Assembly: GCF_003597395.2 (NCBI RefSeq)
Contig: NC_133770.1
Coordinates: 14,712,838-14,776,837, forward strand
Direction of reading: 5' to 3'
DNA from: Chelonoidis abingdonii
Lineage: Eukaryota; Chordata; Testudines; Testudinidae
DNA: 64,000 nt
The notes beneath the pieces are model-generated. The model saw only the letters and a list, made by a program, of their open reading frames with translations. It searched no databases and had not been told where the DNA came from. Shown piece by piece: positions 11,562 through 23,774 of this stretch (positions within the stretch are counted from its first letter, which is position 1; each line of letters starts with the position of its first letter). The position numbers and the translations under genes are program-made.

Positions 11562-12699
11562 GGGCTTGTCTACACTTACCGGGGGATTGACGTGCAGTGA
11601 TTGATGTGTCACAATAAAATGCCCCCCAGCCCCTGGGTTCCTCTGGGTAAGCACCAGCGTTGTATATTGCTCACGCCATTATATGCATTGGAAAGTATCT
11701 TGGGAAAAGTTGAAGGTGTGAGTGTGAAGTAGAAGATTCCTTTGCAGGTTACAAAAGGTTGAAGGGGGAAGAAGGGAGAAAGGAACAGGTTAACTTGATG
11801 ATCCAGCTAGGCCTGAAGATAAGGAACGAAACTGAAGCCTAAGGCCAGTGCACGCAAACAAGCTCTCTGCTACCAAACAGCCAAAACGTTGTATCTCAAC
11901 CCCAACCAGCAATGCGAAAAGAGAACTGAGCCAGACAGAACTGAAGGGGTTGCAAAACTAGTAAAATTGCTAAGGTCAGTGAGTTGGAAAAACAACAGTG
12001 TCATGACCCTGAAACCGGTGTGTTTTGGGGAAACTAAGGGAGCAGACTGGTACCAAGAGCACAGGGGATGAGGGTCTCTGGACAAAAATGCCCCCAGAAG
12101 AACCCAGGGCTTAAAAGCCTCCCGAGAGCTGAAGTAAGTCAGAGATTTACAGTGGACCCTAGACAACTTGTGCACAGGGCAGAACTCTAGTCTACCCTTC
12201 CCCCTCTTCTTCTTACATTATACCCAGGCTTGGCCAGCCTTGGATTGTGCATGTGTATGTATGAAAGTGGGTAGGGATCGGGCACTAACGCTTTCTTCCT
12301 CTCTCTGAGTGATGTGGGGCGCGCCCAACACTCACTGCTGTTATTTGGTTAATAAAGCTTTAAACTTAGTCACTCGGTGTTCTCCTTCATCTCCTCCCCT
12401 AAAGATCCTGCGACTCAGCCTGATCACCTGAAGCCCCAGGCAGACTGATAACATAAATGTCACAGATACATCACTAGTGAAGACCCGCTAAATCGACCGC
12501 AGATTACTCCCTCATCGACTCCTGGACTCCACGTGAACGAGAAGTGCAAAGGGAGTCAATTGGAGAGCGTCTCCCATGGACATAGCATAGCGTGGACCCC
12601 TCGATAAGTAGATCTAAGTACACCCACTTCAGCTACGTTATTCACATAGCTGAAGTTGCATAATTTAGATTGATTTCCCCTTGTAGTGTAGACAAGGCC
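11562..12699. mobile_element. Harbinger-type MITE, split by an LTR
   Basis: Terminal inverted repeats GGGCTTGTCTACACT and TGTAGACAAGGCC are flanked by TAA on both sides (11559-11561, 12700-12702), the 3-bp duplication of PIF/Harbinger elements. A long internal palindrome (AGCTACGTTATTCACATAGC) lies near the right end. About 276 bp belong to the MITE; the remaining 858 bp are a later LTR insertion. Confidence 0.8.
11607..12464 (+). mobile_element. Solo LTR inserted into a MITE
   Basis: An 858-bp block starts TGTCACAATAAAATG and ends ATAAATGTCACA, and interrupts the MITE consensus. Flanks GATG and GATA are a plausible decayed 4-bp duplication. AATAAAGCTTTAA near 12350 looks like the polyadenylation signal of the R region, which sets the plus orientation. 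Confidence 0.65.
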
Positions 12700-12715
12700 T
12701 AACTTTCAGAGAGTG

Positions 12716-12870
12716 GAAGGCCAGAAGGGACCATCATGATAATCTAGTCTGACCTCCTGCCTAACTCAGGCCATCAGACTTCACTCAGTGATTTCTGCAT
12801 CAAGCCCATAACTACCATTTGAGCTATAAACTATTTTTTTAGAAAGACATGAAGTCTTGATTTAAGTTAA
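12716..12870 (-). mobile_element. CR1 LINE 3' fragment
   Basis: The plus strand reads GGCCAGAAGGGACCATCATG, then ATCTAGTCTGACCTCCTGC, then AGAAAGACAT and CTTGATTTAA, which is the antisense 3' region of a CR1 LINE. Confidence 0.75.
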
Positions 12871-13179
12871 CATACTGGACTGGCATGGGTTGTGTTCTGC
12901 CAGTGCAGCAGCAGCAGCTGTGCATAGCCAGCACACAGGTGTGCTTTCTGGTAGCTTGCCTGCATCTGCTGCTACTGGTTCCATTAGGATGGCAGCTGGC
13001 ATTGACACCATGCTGTTCTCAAGGTGTCTCTTTGATGGATGGAACCTCAGTGATGACACTAAAAAGTGCTGCAACAGTCGAGGAGGTGGGTAAAATGGTC
13101 TGAATTTCAGATTTTCTCCAAGGACAGGGCTTCTTTCAAGTGTTTGGGTTTCTTGTACATTTAGCTAAGTGTACAGTAG

Positions 13180-13395
13180 TTGCAAGTGGTCAGGGCCCTA
13201 GCCTGGGACTTGGGAGACCCAGATTCAATGCCCTGCTTAACCCCAGTGAGATCTTGGACAAATCGCTTTTTGTTATTTTGAACCTCAGGCAAATAGCACT
13301 GCCCTACCTCACCGGGGTCTTGTGAGGATAAATGAACTCGAGATTTTTCAGGTGCTCAGATATTCCAGTAACGAGGGTTATAGAAGTACCCAAGA
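13180..13395 (+). repeat. MIR-like SINE
   Basis: The order of motifs matches MIR: GACCCAGATTCAATGCCCTG (decayed B box), ATCTTGGACAAATCGCTT, CCTCAGGCAAATAG, CTACCTCACCGGGGTCTTGTGAGGATAAATG (in pieces), then GTGCTCAGATATT. It is strongly diverged, as expected for its age. Confidence 0.6.
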
Positions 13396-14104
13396 CAGAG
13401 AGCTTTAACTCTGAATTTCCTGGCTTTTAAATGGTGTTTGTTTGTTTTACTAGCTACAGTGTTCTTGTAAGGATTTTTATCTTCATGTCATGTCAATTTT
13501 AACTTCACTTTAATGAAGATTTTCGTCCGTGGGAATACATAAAGGGAACCATTGTCTTCCCCAATTCTGTGAGCAGAATGTTCTCTAACACCAGTGGCAG
13601 TTTTATGCAGCTTCCGAGACTAAAGTGTCACGTGAAGTTTATTCCTACCTACATGCACATGTTTTACTGAATCTCAGTGATCACTAAGAAAGGATCAAGT
13701 GGAAGCTCAGGAAAAACACTCCAAAATGGTCGTTTTGTCACAGATCCTAGTTGAGTGCCCCCTTGTGGTCACTCACTAAACTGCTGTGAGGGAAATCCAA
13801 GCCCCTGGATCCCTGGGTCCTTTAAGCCTCCTTTGATCTCAGCAAGTTGCAGCACTGTTCTCTCCCTTGGTCACTGGTACATTTCCTAGGCACCAACTCT
13901 CAGTCTTCTCCTTTACAGAATTGAAGCCTACAGCTCACTTGCCTTAGGCCCCTAGGACCAGTGCTGACCCCCAAGATACCCCAGTTGCTAAACACACCTT
14001 CTTCCAGAATGCCACTGAAAGGTGCAAGCCTTCTGTGTTAGCGTTTAACTTTCTCAGGAGGCACTTAGTAGATGTGAGGTACATATAGCCACGGTGCAAC
14101 CACA
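13396..14104. other. No gene seen
   Basis: About 700 bases with no recognised repeat or exon. Part may belong to the upstream portion of the LINE that follows. Confidence 0.35.
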
Positions 14105-14745
14105 ATGCAATCTCATTTGACTGAAGCTTCACGTCCACGACTGGTCATTTCAGTCAGCAGTCTGACACTGAGCTCTCACATCATGATGGCCAGGGGTAAT
14201 GCCTTCTTCTATCTCTGGTTCGCTAGGGGACTCCATCCCATCCTGGCAGGTGATGACTTGGCCGCACCTTCACCATCTCTCGGCTGGACTACAGCAATGT
14301 GATATACCTGGGAATGAAGCCTTCAGCACTTAGGAAACTCCACTTAGTTCAAAACACTGCAGTGCATTGCCTCAGCAACACGGGCTACTATGAACACATC
14401 AAACCTCTCCACCACGTTCTGGCTTCCCACAGAATGTCAAATCAAGTGTACAGTCTTGGCCCTTATCTTCAGTGCACACAGTGGTCTCAGCTCAGAGTAT
14501 CTAGAAGATCACCTCAAGCTTTGGGACGAAGACTGTGGTCAACAACTTCGCTCCACTGGCACAATAGAACTTAATAACAAGAGTAAAGCTTGTACGTATG
14601 GGTGACAGAACCTTCCTTTGGGGGCGATCTGAGACCATGGAATGAACTCGTCCGGGAACTAAGAACCATCACAAACTTCACCATTTTCTGTCCCAAGCGT
14701 AAGGCTCATTTATTTGATCATGCCTTCTCTAACTGGTATATTTAG
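14105..14745 (+). mobile_element. L2/L3-like LINE 3' fragment
   Basis: The plus strand encodes the C-terminal part of a LINE ORF2: a LDY(S/C)N-type motif in a shifted frame near 14285, then YLGMKPSALRKLHLVQNTAV, then a decayed LW-NEL-RELRTITNF segment (14635-14680) that corresponds to the LWNSLPQELR motif. It is colinear with the minus-strand copy at 6735-8100, so both come from one family. Several frameshifts are present. Confidence 0.7.
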
Positions 14746-15145
14746 CATACAAAAAAAAACACCCCTCAAAACTCTACCAAACTGGGACACTCCACTCCAC
14801 ATGCTTCTCCCTTTGGGGAGAAGCAGAAAGAACAAACAACAAGTGACCGATGTATAGCCACATTGCTTAATGCAGTACTGGAAGACGCTCAGATACTACG
14901 GTGATGAGCACAGTAAGAAAAGCCTACATAGAATAGAACAGATTCTTTGCACGGCAGTCTAACATATTTTCTCATTTGCTTAATCATATAAAGCACAAGA
15001 CAGTATAGATGATTTAACAAATAACAAGCATTCTCACTGCAATGCCACTAACTAGCTCACCCTCCCCTTGGGAATCCTTGAAGGGTCCATCTGCGTTCAG
15101 GAAAGCAGGCAGGTTCCTCTGCCTCATGAGGCTGTTACATGGTGG
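14746..15145. other. No gene seen
   Basis: About 400 bases following the LINE tail; no recognisable feature. Confidence 0.4.
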
Positions 15146-16294
15146 TAGGGTTGCCAACTTTCTACTTGCACAAAACTGAACACCTTTGCCACGCCCCCTG
15201 CCCTAACCCTCCTCTGAGGCCCCACCCATGCCCTGCCCCTTCTCCAAGGCCCCGCCGCTGCTCACTCCATCCCGCTCCCTCTGTCACTCACTCTCCCCAC
15301 CTTCATTCATTCATTCATTTTCACTGGGCTGGCTCAGTGGGCTGGGGCGTGGGAAGGGGAGAGGGTGAGGGCTCCATCTGGGGGTGTAGGCTCCAGGATG
15401 GGGCCAGAAATGAGGAGTCCAGAGTGTGGGAGGGGGCTCCAGGCTGAGGCAGTGGGTTGGGATGCAAAAGGGGGTGAGGACTCCAACTGGGGGTGCAGGC
15501 TGTGGGGTGGGGACAGGGATGAGGGATTTGGAGTGCAAGAGGGGGCTCTGGGCTGGAGGGTGGAGCCACAGGGTTCAGAGTAAGCGAGGGGACTCTGGGC
15601 TGAGGTGGGATGTGGGAGGAGGTATGGGCTCTGGGCTGGGGGTGTGAGTTCTGAGATGGGGCCAGAAATGAGGGGTTCAGGATGCAGGAGGGGGTTCTGG
15701 GGTTCAGAGTGAAGCAGGGGGCTCTGGGCAGGGGCAGGAGTTTGGGATGTTGGGGGGTGGTGATGGGTGAGGCTGGGGATGAGGGGTTTGAGATGCAAGA
15801 GGGTGCTCTGGGCTGGAATCAAGGGGTTCAGAGGGCAGGAGGGGAATCAGGGCTGGGGCAAGGGGTTGAAGTATGGGGCTCAAGGGTGCAGGCTCTGGAT
15901 AAGGCTTACCTCAAGCAGCTCCCAGAAGCAGTGGCATGTTCCCCCTCCAGCTCCTACGTGGAGGCACGGCCAGGCAGTTCTGCATGCTGCTCAGTCGGCA
16001 GGCGCTGCCCCACGGCTCCCATTGGCCATGGTTCCTGGCCAATGAGAGCTGTGAGGGCGGCGCTTGGGTTGGGAGCAGCATATGGAGCCTCCTGGCTGCT
16101 CCTACACATAGGAGCCAGAGGGGAGACATGCCGGCTGCTTCCCAGGAGCCGTGCAGCCAGAAGCTAGCAGGAAGCCTGCCAGCCCCGCTGTGCACCACCA
16201 CCAGGCAGTCAATCAATGGCCCGGTCAGCAGTGCTGACAAGAGCCACCAGGATCCCTTTTCAATTGGGTGAAAACCGGACACCTGGTCACCCTA
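15146..16294. mobile_element. GC-rich non-autonomous DNA element (TAGGGTTGCC family), copy 1
   Basis: The element begins TAGGGTTGCCAACTTTCT and ends GACACCTGGTCACCCTA. Flanks CATGGTGG and CTTGGTAG look like a decayed 8-bp hAT-type duplication. The interior (about 15330-15900) is a degenerate G-rich tandem repeat of ~30-60 bp built on GGGCTCTGGGCTGGGG, which creates long spurious open frames on the minus strand (for example 162 codons at 15334-15822). It encodes no transposase. Confidence 0.6.
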
Positions 16295-16803
16295 CTTGGT
16301 AGAATACTTCTCCATGAGGAAGACTTTCCCCCCAGTTTCTGTGATCTTCCTTTCTCCTCCCCAGTGCTTCCTGTGCCTGTGTGGTGCTCCTTGTTTCCAT
16401 AATTCCTACCTTCCCCAGCCAGAGGAATAAATGTCTTCTTGCCACTCAGCAAACCACTTAGCATAAACATTGTGATCAAAGTATGGTTGTTAACAGTTAA
16501 TACCTTCCCATTGTCCCCAGCCTGGAATGTACTTGCTGCATGTGCTGTCAGCACTGGTAAATTCTCATGCAGATAGGCCTTCCGTGACAGTAATTTCATG
16601 ATACAAGTTCATAATATCATCTGGAATTCATAAGATGTACAGACAGAGCCCCAAACTCATCATATTCTGGCCTTTAAATTTTCCGTAAGGTATTTTGTGT
16701 TGTAAAAGGTGCCAAGTTGGCAGCCCTGAAGTCCTCTATTAACAGTTCATTCAGCAGCACCTTACACTTCCCAACACTGTTTTGGCAACATGACTCACTC
16801 TTA
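16295..16803. other. No gene seen
   Basis: About 500 bases between two DNA elements with no recognised content. Confidence 0.35.
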
Positions 16804-17588
16804 AGGTATGTCTGCAGGTCAGTCAGAGAGAGAGAGAGAGAGAGAGAGTGTGTGTGTGTGTGTGTGACTGCAGCACACATACACTTAATGAAACTAGATT
16901 TAATCTAATGAGCTCAGGCAGCAATAGCAGCCAAGCCACAGCAGCGTGGGCTTCAGCATGGTCTCTATAAGTCTGCCCAGGATCCTGGATACTTGGTTAC
17001 AGGGCTCTCACCTTTGAAATGCAAAAGAGCCCCCCCCCACAAGGCAAGCCCACCACAACCCCCAGCGCAAGGCACCTCTGCAACCCATCCCACTTCAACA
17101 GCCACTCATATAGTAGAGATAACACATATAGAACAGGTCCATAATATGTCATGTCTCCTCACTCTCGTGTGACTCAAACCCTCTCTCACACACATGCACG
17201 GTGCACTTGCCTGTTGGTGGGCAGACAGCTGCTCTATTTTCAACAGTTTTGATCTGTTATCGCTTAAATTGCAGAAGTGGGAACACTGCAGCATCTTTAG
17301 CAGGACACAGAAACTTTAAAGATTGGATATCCCAGTGTACTGTGATAACGCAAATCTTTACACCCACATAAAAAAACTCAGCAGGTTAAATTATTTTTCT
17401 GGCATCTGGAAAAGCCATAAAAACACCAGCCAGGCCAAGCAAATACCAGCCAGGTGGTAACCCTACTTGGGCGGCTAACCTGGGCCAAAGTCCATGCTGC
17501 CGTGGCTTCAGTGCTATTGGTACCTAGCTAGCTTGAGTATATTTACATGTGCTGCAATCACACCTCCAATTGCAGCATAGACATACCC
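16804..17588. mobile_element. Harbinger-type MITE with a nested insertion
   Basis: Ends AGGTATGTCTGC and GCATAGACATACCC are inverted copies, flanked by TTA and TGA (a one-base-changed 3-bp duplication). The inner arms GCAATAGCAGCCAAGCCAC and CCATGCTGCCGTGGCTTC are palindromic partners. They are separated by an unrelated block at about 17000-17455 flanked by TACTTG on both sides, so a second element jumped into this one. Confidence 0.6.
16825..16866. repeat. (GA)n(TG)n compound microsatellite
   Basis: Twelve or so GA units are followed by about nine TG units inside the MITE arm. Confidence 0.9.
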
Positions 17589-18016
17589 TGAGACCCTCTC
17601 TACACATGGGCGGCAGAACCTGCCCCAAACTGGGGATCCAGGGCCCTCTGCCCCTACCCCTCTTCTTCTACTTGAGGGCTGCCCCCCTGGCCCCGGAGGA
17701 AGCTGGAGCGGACCAGGGGCCGCAGGACCTCCATCTTCCCAGGGTGCGAGGGTTGAGAGCAGCCCCCAGCCTGTGTCTCCACGCTGCGGGCCCCCCACGC
17801 AGGGCAGAACATGCATAACTTTTACCTAAACCCGGCGCCAGCTGGGGGCCCACAGCCTGGCCATGGCAAGAGTCTCGTGAGCAGCTGTGGGGAGCCATGG
17901 CACACCCTCCACCTGCCTGGAGTGAGGGCGGTTGAGAGCAGTCTGAAACCCGTGTCCCTGCTCAGGGCAAGTGGAGGGTCTGCAGTGCAGCGCCCCACAG
18001 GTACCCAGGCTCTTTG
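17589..18016. other. GC-rich stretch, no gene supported
   Basis: About 430 GC-rich bases. Open frames occur in several phases on both strands, which is typical of base composition rather than coding. Confidence 0.35.
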
Positions 18017-18678
18017 TAGGGTTGCCAACTTTCTCATCTCACAAAACCAAAAACTCCTGCCCTCCCCTTTCTCCAAGGCCCTGCCCCCACTCACTGAAAC
18101 TCATCTCCCTCTGTCACTCGCTCTCCCCCACCCTCACTGACTTTCACCGGGCTGGGGCAGGGGTTGGGGTGCAGGAAGGGGTGATGTCTCTGGCTGAGGA
18201 TGCGGGCTCTGGAGTGGGGCCAAGGATGAGAGATTTAGGGTGTGGGAGGGAGTGAGGGGTGCTGGGTCCCAGCGGTGCTTACCGCAGCCCCCAGAAGCAG
18301 CCACCAGGTGCTTGCAGCCCCATGGCACATGGGCAGCCAGGGAGGCTCCATGCGCTGCCCTTACACCCACAGGCACAGCCCCCGCATCTCCCACTGGTCG
18401 CAGTTCCCAGCCAATGGGAGCTGCAGAGCCATCACTCAGGGCAAGGGCAGTGTGTGGAGCAACCCTGGCCACCCATGCGCTTAGGGGCCGCAAGGATCTG
18501 GTGGCCACTTCTGAGAGCTGTGCAGAGCTAAATCAGGCAGAGAGCCTACCTTAGCCCTGGGCCCTCGCTGCACTGCTGGCTGGGTTTTTAACATCCCAGT
18601 CGGTGGTGCTGACTAGAGCTGCCAGGGTCTCTTTCCGATCAAACGTTCCAGTCAAAAACTGGATCCCTGACAACCCTA
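18017..18678. mobile_element. GC-rich non-autonomous DNA element (TAGGGTTGCC family), copy 2
   Basis: It starts TAGGGTTGCCAACTTTCTC and ends GGATCCCTGACAACCCTA, like the element at 15146 but with a shorter interior. Flanks share only GCTC. The open frames inside are products of its composition. Confidence 0.6.
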
Positions 18679-19111
18679 GCTCACCCACTGGAGAGTTAGT
18701 TTCCTTAGTGTAGACAGGGCCTAGATGTTGAGTCTCCAACTCAGGGATGAGAGGACAGTTCGGTCTCCACAGCTCATTCAGTCTTTGGCCACTCTACTAA
18801 GACTGCCAATGAGGGTGTTCATTTGAGGCCAAACGTGGTAGTGGACACATTCACTAGGAACTGGGCTGAGGCCAGACTCAGTTGTCATAGACCTACAAAG
18901 AAACCAGCAAACTCTCATTTACAACTTACCTGGCCTGGATTTGAACTAGTGATGGAAAACTCTGTATCCTCCTTACTCCGACTGTCTAGTGTCTCTAAGC
19001 TATGAGTATTCCTAATAAAGCACTGGTATGTATGCTCTAGTTATGTGACATCCACGTGACAGGTACAACAGCTACCATACCCCATCCCATATGCACTATG
19101 TAGGTTTCACT
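18679..19111. other. No gene seen
   Basis: About 430 bases without recognised features. Confidence 0.35.
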
Positions 19112-19990
19112 ATATATATAAGAACATAACAGCATAAGAACAGCCATACTGGGTCAGAGCAAAGGTCCATCTATCCCATTATCCTGTCTTCCAAAAGTGG
19201 CCAATGTCAGGTGCCCCAGAAGGAATTAACAGAACAGGTAATCATCAAGTGTCACCCATTTCCAGCGTCTGGCAAATAGGGACGTCATCCCTGCCCATCC
19301 TGGCTAATAGTCATTGATGGACCTGTCCTCTGAATTTATCTAGCTCTTTTTTGAACGCTGTTATAGTCTTGGTCTTTACAACATCCTCTGGCAAGGAGTT
19401 CTACAGGTTGACTGTGCATTGTGTAATAAATAAATAACTTCCTTTTGTTTGTTTTAAACCTGCTCCCTATTAATTTCATCTGTTAGCTCCTAGTTCTTGT
19501 GTTATGAGAAGGAGTAAATAACGCTTCCTTATTTACTTTCTCTACACCAGTCATGATTTTATTGACCTCTATCCTATCCCCCACCTTAGTCGTCTCTTTT
19601 CCAAGGCAAAAAGTCCCAGCCTCATTAATCTCTCCTCGTTTGGCAACCGTTCCATACCCCTAATAATTTTTGTTGCCCTTTTCTGAACCTTTTCCAATTC
19701 CAATCTCTCTTTTGAGATGGGGCGACCACATCTGCACACAGTATTCAAGATGTGGGTGTACCATGGGTTTATATAGAGGCAATATGATATTTTCTGTCCT
19801 ATTATTTATCCCTTTCTTAATGATTCCCAACATTGTTTGCTTTTTTGATTACATTGAGTGGATGTTTTCAGAGAACTATCCACAATGATTCCAAAATCCC
19901 TTTCTTGAGGGGTAACAGCTAATTTTATGTGTATGGTTGAGATTGTTTTCCAATGTGCATTACTTTGCATTTATCAACACTGATTATGGA
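19112..19990 (-). mobile_element. CR1 LINE 3' region, ~880 bp
   Basis: The plus strand reads AGAACAGCCATACTGGGTCA, then CATCCTGGCTAATAG, TTTTTGAACGCTGTTATAG, AACATCCTCTGGCAAGGAGT, GTTATGAGAAGGAGTAAATA, TGAACCTTTTCCAATTCCAA and GAGATGGGGCGACCACATC in the usual order of an antisense turtle-type CR1 3' end. It is 5'-truncated, as normal for CR1, and the frames are broken. Confidence 0.85.
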
Positions 19991-20829
19991 ATGCACAGTA
20001 CTACAGGTTTTTAATTCATTGTTGCTTTATGATTATTGCAGCCAACCCAGTCTATTAGTGTGACCATAACAGAGAGAGAAATTTAATTAACAGGCATCTC
20101 TTTTCATTCAAACAGTAGTTCACATTCATATACAAACAGATCCTTCCTTAAGAGTCACCATCATTCTTCATAGTCTGAAAAACAGAGAAATGGATTCAGT
20201 ACAGAATATATTCAGTTTTCTTACATTATTTTTAAATGACCAGATAGGCCATTCCTCAGCTGTGCCAGACCTCCATTCCGCACAGCTCAGGAGAGTGGGG
20301 GGCAAATGAGACTATATTCGATCCCTGGGATCTCCCCATATGGAGCTGGTGGGGCTGGTTCAACTCCTGGTGCAAATTAGAGCAGTTTTAGGGCTGTTCC
20401 ACCTTCCAGGAATTGCCCCTGTACGGCATCACTGCAGCCATGCCCTCTTCACCACAGTCATGTCTTTGGCATGTCCCCTGTGCCAGAGGGTTGAGGGAAG
20501 CCAGAAGATGGCTAGCAATGCTAGTGTTATACCAGCAAGGGGTCTCCCATATTAGGGGAATTCCCAGCTGGCTGGATTCACCAGGCTTCCAACTGCAGCT
20601 GAAGCAGGGCTAAAAATCTGATAAGACGACAACAACTTTCCAAATATACAGAGTTCAGATTAGTCACGGGCACTTTCCAACTAAAGGGTAAGTTACTTCA
20701 GATGAATCCATTGGCTTTTGTCCTATCTCGTGTTGACTGTAATTGGTGTAGTGCAGATAAGACTCCATTAAATCCTCTGAAAGTTGGCTCCCCAAGGCCC
20801 ATTTTTACTAGGTGAGGGATGCATTGGAG
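19991..20829. other. No gene seen
   Basis: About 840 bases without a recognised feature; a plus-strand frame at 20340-20555 has no identifiable domain. Confidence 0.3.
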
Positions 20830-22150
20830 TGTAACTCTTCTGCCCCTCTGAGTTAGCAGCAACAAGGGCCGGGTTCAGTATCCAGGGGTTCCGTTTCAAT
20901 AACAGTGCATAACCGGCTCGAGCCCCCACCCAGTGACCTGGGACACTTACATACCACACCCTCCTGGGCGCCTCTAGGAGGCAATACTTCCCCTCTCGCA
21001 AGCACGGAGTCTGAGTGTAGCAAAAAAATTTTAATAAAGGAAGGAATCAATGCGGCATCCCATTGGAGAAACACCACAAACAGAGTTATAACACAAACCA
21101 TAAACAAAAACCCACCTTCAAGTACGTTTGGCAATGTCCTTTTCCCCTTAGGGTCTTAAGTCCAATCACCCCAAAGTCCAATAACCCAAAAGTCTCTGGT
21201 CAATGCCACCCCAGAATTCAAGAGTCTATTTGTAGAGGTCCCTCCCTCAGCCTGGGTGAAAGGGGCACCTTACGTGGTCCAGGGCCAACTGCCCTGCCTC
21301 TCCATGGGTTCTGCTTCCACCTTTTCCACGGACTGCTCCACTTTAGCAGCCGCTTCACTCTGCTCCTCCAGCCGTCTTCACAAACTACTCCACCCCACCA
21401 GCTGCTCTGCTCCACCAGCTGCCCCGTGAGCTGCTCCAGTTGTCCCTGCAAACTGCTCGGCTCTGCTCGCTCTGTGGGCCGCTCCACCCATCCCACAGCT
21501 ACTCCGCTCTGCCAGCCACTCCGCTCCACCAGCTGTCCTGTGGTCCGCTCCAGCCATCCCCACAAACTGCTCCACTCCGCCTGCTGCTCGGTTCCGCAGC
21601 ATAGCTTCAGGCTCCCCCACTAGTTAGCACAGTACTCAGTGCTCTCAGCTCAGTAATTTTAGCTCTTTTGTGATTTCAGCTCTTAGAGATCTTAGCACAT
21701 AGTAGGGGAGCCCCAGTGCTAGTGCACCATTAGCCCAAAGTGAGTTCAGCTCAGTAACCTGTATCTAGATTCTTAAGGGAATAAAAAAAATCAACTCTGA
21801 CGTTCCACAGTGGAGAGAGGAGGTGGAACTGGTGCTTCTGACTCCACAAGGAGACTGCACCACCAGGCACAGATACCTGTCCCCAGCCTCTCTCAATTCA
21901 CTGGGTTTTGGAACCCATGTCCCTTGTCTAGCAAGTGTCATTTAATTTATATTGAGACATTTCTGTTATAAAGCAGTCTCGTAGTTCCTCATTCACATAA
22001 TCAGGTGGCAACACTTAATTTATCCTGCCCCAATAATGAAGAAATTGGGGATCCCAGAAATGTCAAAATAATCATCCCCAGGCTCCTTGCTGGGTGTGCT
22101 TATGCAAATATTTGAGACTTCACATTCCCAACATTCTTTCCACACTTTCC
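20830..22150. mobile_element. Probable LTR-type repeat with internal minisatellite
   Basis: The block carries GGCTCGAGCCCCCACCCAGT, GGGCGCCTCTAGGAGGCAAT and a GC-rich tandem interior, a combination I associate with a turtle LTR family. Exact ends were not found, so orientation and limits are uncertain. The 186-codon plus-strand frame at 21063-21623 runs through the tandem repeat and is not regarded as a gene. Confidence 0.4.
21340..21610. repeat. GC-rich minisatellite (CTGCTCCAC-type units)
   Basis: Repeated imperfect units of CTGCTCC(A/G), CCGCTCCACCAGCTG and CATCCCCACAAACTGCTC follow each other for about 270 bases; ORFs on both strands read through them. Confidence 0.7.
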
Positions 22151-22689
22151 CATAATTCACCACCAGATGTCAGGGTACAGCTCATCCTGACTCTGCTTAC
22201 AGGAGAGACAGCCATTTCATGAAATAAACGGTTGTCCTGTTTTTATTCATAATGGTTTAGAACATCCATCTTGTTTCTATGGAAGTCTGGTACACAGCAC
22301 ATCTTACAAACATGATTGTACTACAGCATTTTCTGTGACCCCTGAAGCAGATGCCCCATTGTAGTACACAATGTTGTGAGGAGCATGGGATCTTTGGACA
22401 TTTGCAAACCCCAGGCATTGACTGCACTGTGGGAATCAGCTGAACTGGGGCAACTGCAGCACTTGTAGACTGTATCTACAAATACACAACTATTGCCCCA
22501 GATTGGATTCAGAGATACAGAGAGACTGCATGGAATCCTGAGGAACACGAGTTAAAGATCTCTTCTCCAGATATTATAACCAACTGGTACAACTATGCTT
22601 GTCATAATCACCTGGGATGGCTCCTGTACGTGTGCACAAAGCATTGTACAGATGTCAGACTCAAAATATACCAGGTAATTCATAGGTCT

Positions 22690-22765
22690 TAAGGCAAAAA
22701 AAGGACCAGTATGATCAGCTAATCTAACCTCCTGCATGACACAGGCCACAGAATTACACCAATGG
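22690..22765 (-). mobile_element. Short CR1 fragment
   Basis: ATCTAACCTCCTGCATGACA followed by CAGGCCACAGAAT is an antisense CR1 3' segment. Confidence 0.6.
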
Positions 22766-23000
22766 TTTGTTGCAGTGTCTTTTTGCCTTGTGTGGGTAAA
22801 GCCTAATTGATCAGATTTCATACCAAACAGGATTTGCCAGCCGTAAGTGTTGTACAGTAACTCCTTGCTTAACGTTGTAGTTATGTTCATGAAAAATGCT
22901 ACTTTAAGCGAAATGATGTTAAGCAAATCCAATTTCCCCATAAGAATTAGTGTAAATAGGGGGGTTAGGTTCCAGGGAAATTTTTTTTTCACCAGACAGA

Positions 23001-23092
23001 CTCATAGACTTTAAGGTCAGAAGGAACCATTATGATTATCTAGTCTGACCTCCTGCACAATGCAGGCCACAGAATCTCACCCACCCACTCCT
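23001..23092 (-). mobile_element. CR1 3' fragment nested in the hAT element
   Basis: CTCATAGACTTTAAGGTCAG with GATTATCTAGTCTGACCTCC is antisense CR1; hAT sequence resumes after it. Confidence 0.75.
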
Positions 23093-23774
23093 CTAACAAA
23101 CATACACAGTATAAGTTTTAAACAAAATTTAATGCTGTACACAGCAATGATGATTGTGAAGCTTGGTTGAGGTGGTGAAGTCAGAGGATGGAAGAGGGAG
23201 GGATATTTCCCAGGGAATGCCTTACTGCTAAATGATGAACTAGCACTCGGCTGAGCCCTCAAGGGTTAACATATTGCTGTTAATGTAGTCTCATACTCTA
23301 CAAGGCAGCAGGAATGGAGGGAGGGGAGACAGCATGGCAGAGGGAAAGACACACACACACAGTGCATATGAGAGAGAGATGCACATTGCCACTTTAATGC
23401 CAACCCTACTCTAAGTACATTGCCTTTTTAAATAGATCAGCAACTGAGACAGTAACTGCTGTGGAAATGCAGTATAGGAGCCAGAGGCAGAAGAAGGGGG
23501 AAGGGAGCACCCTGAGATTAGCACCCCTCTTCCCCACCCCTTGCACAGCAAGCAGGAGGCTCCCAGGAGCAGCTCTAAGGCAGAGGGCAGGACCAGCACA
23601 CAGCAGTAGGGGGAGGGACAGCTGACCTGGTTCCAAGCCCCCACCAGCTAGCTTCAAGGGGCTGCTCTTTCTGCAAGCAGTGGTCAAAACAGGCGGCTGC
23701 CAAACAACGTTATAAGGGACCACTGCGCAACTTTAAACGAGCATGTTCTCTAATTGATCAGCAACATAACAATA

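Noticed and set aside
15334..15822. 162-codon minus-strand open frame
   Set aside because: Runs through a degenerate G-rich tandem repeat in a non-autonomous element; Pro/Ser/His-rich composition is a repeat artefact.
21063..21623. 186-codon plus-strand open frame
   Set aside because: Reads through a GC-rich minisatellite within an LTR-like repeat; other frames are open as well.
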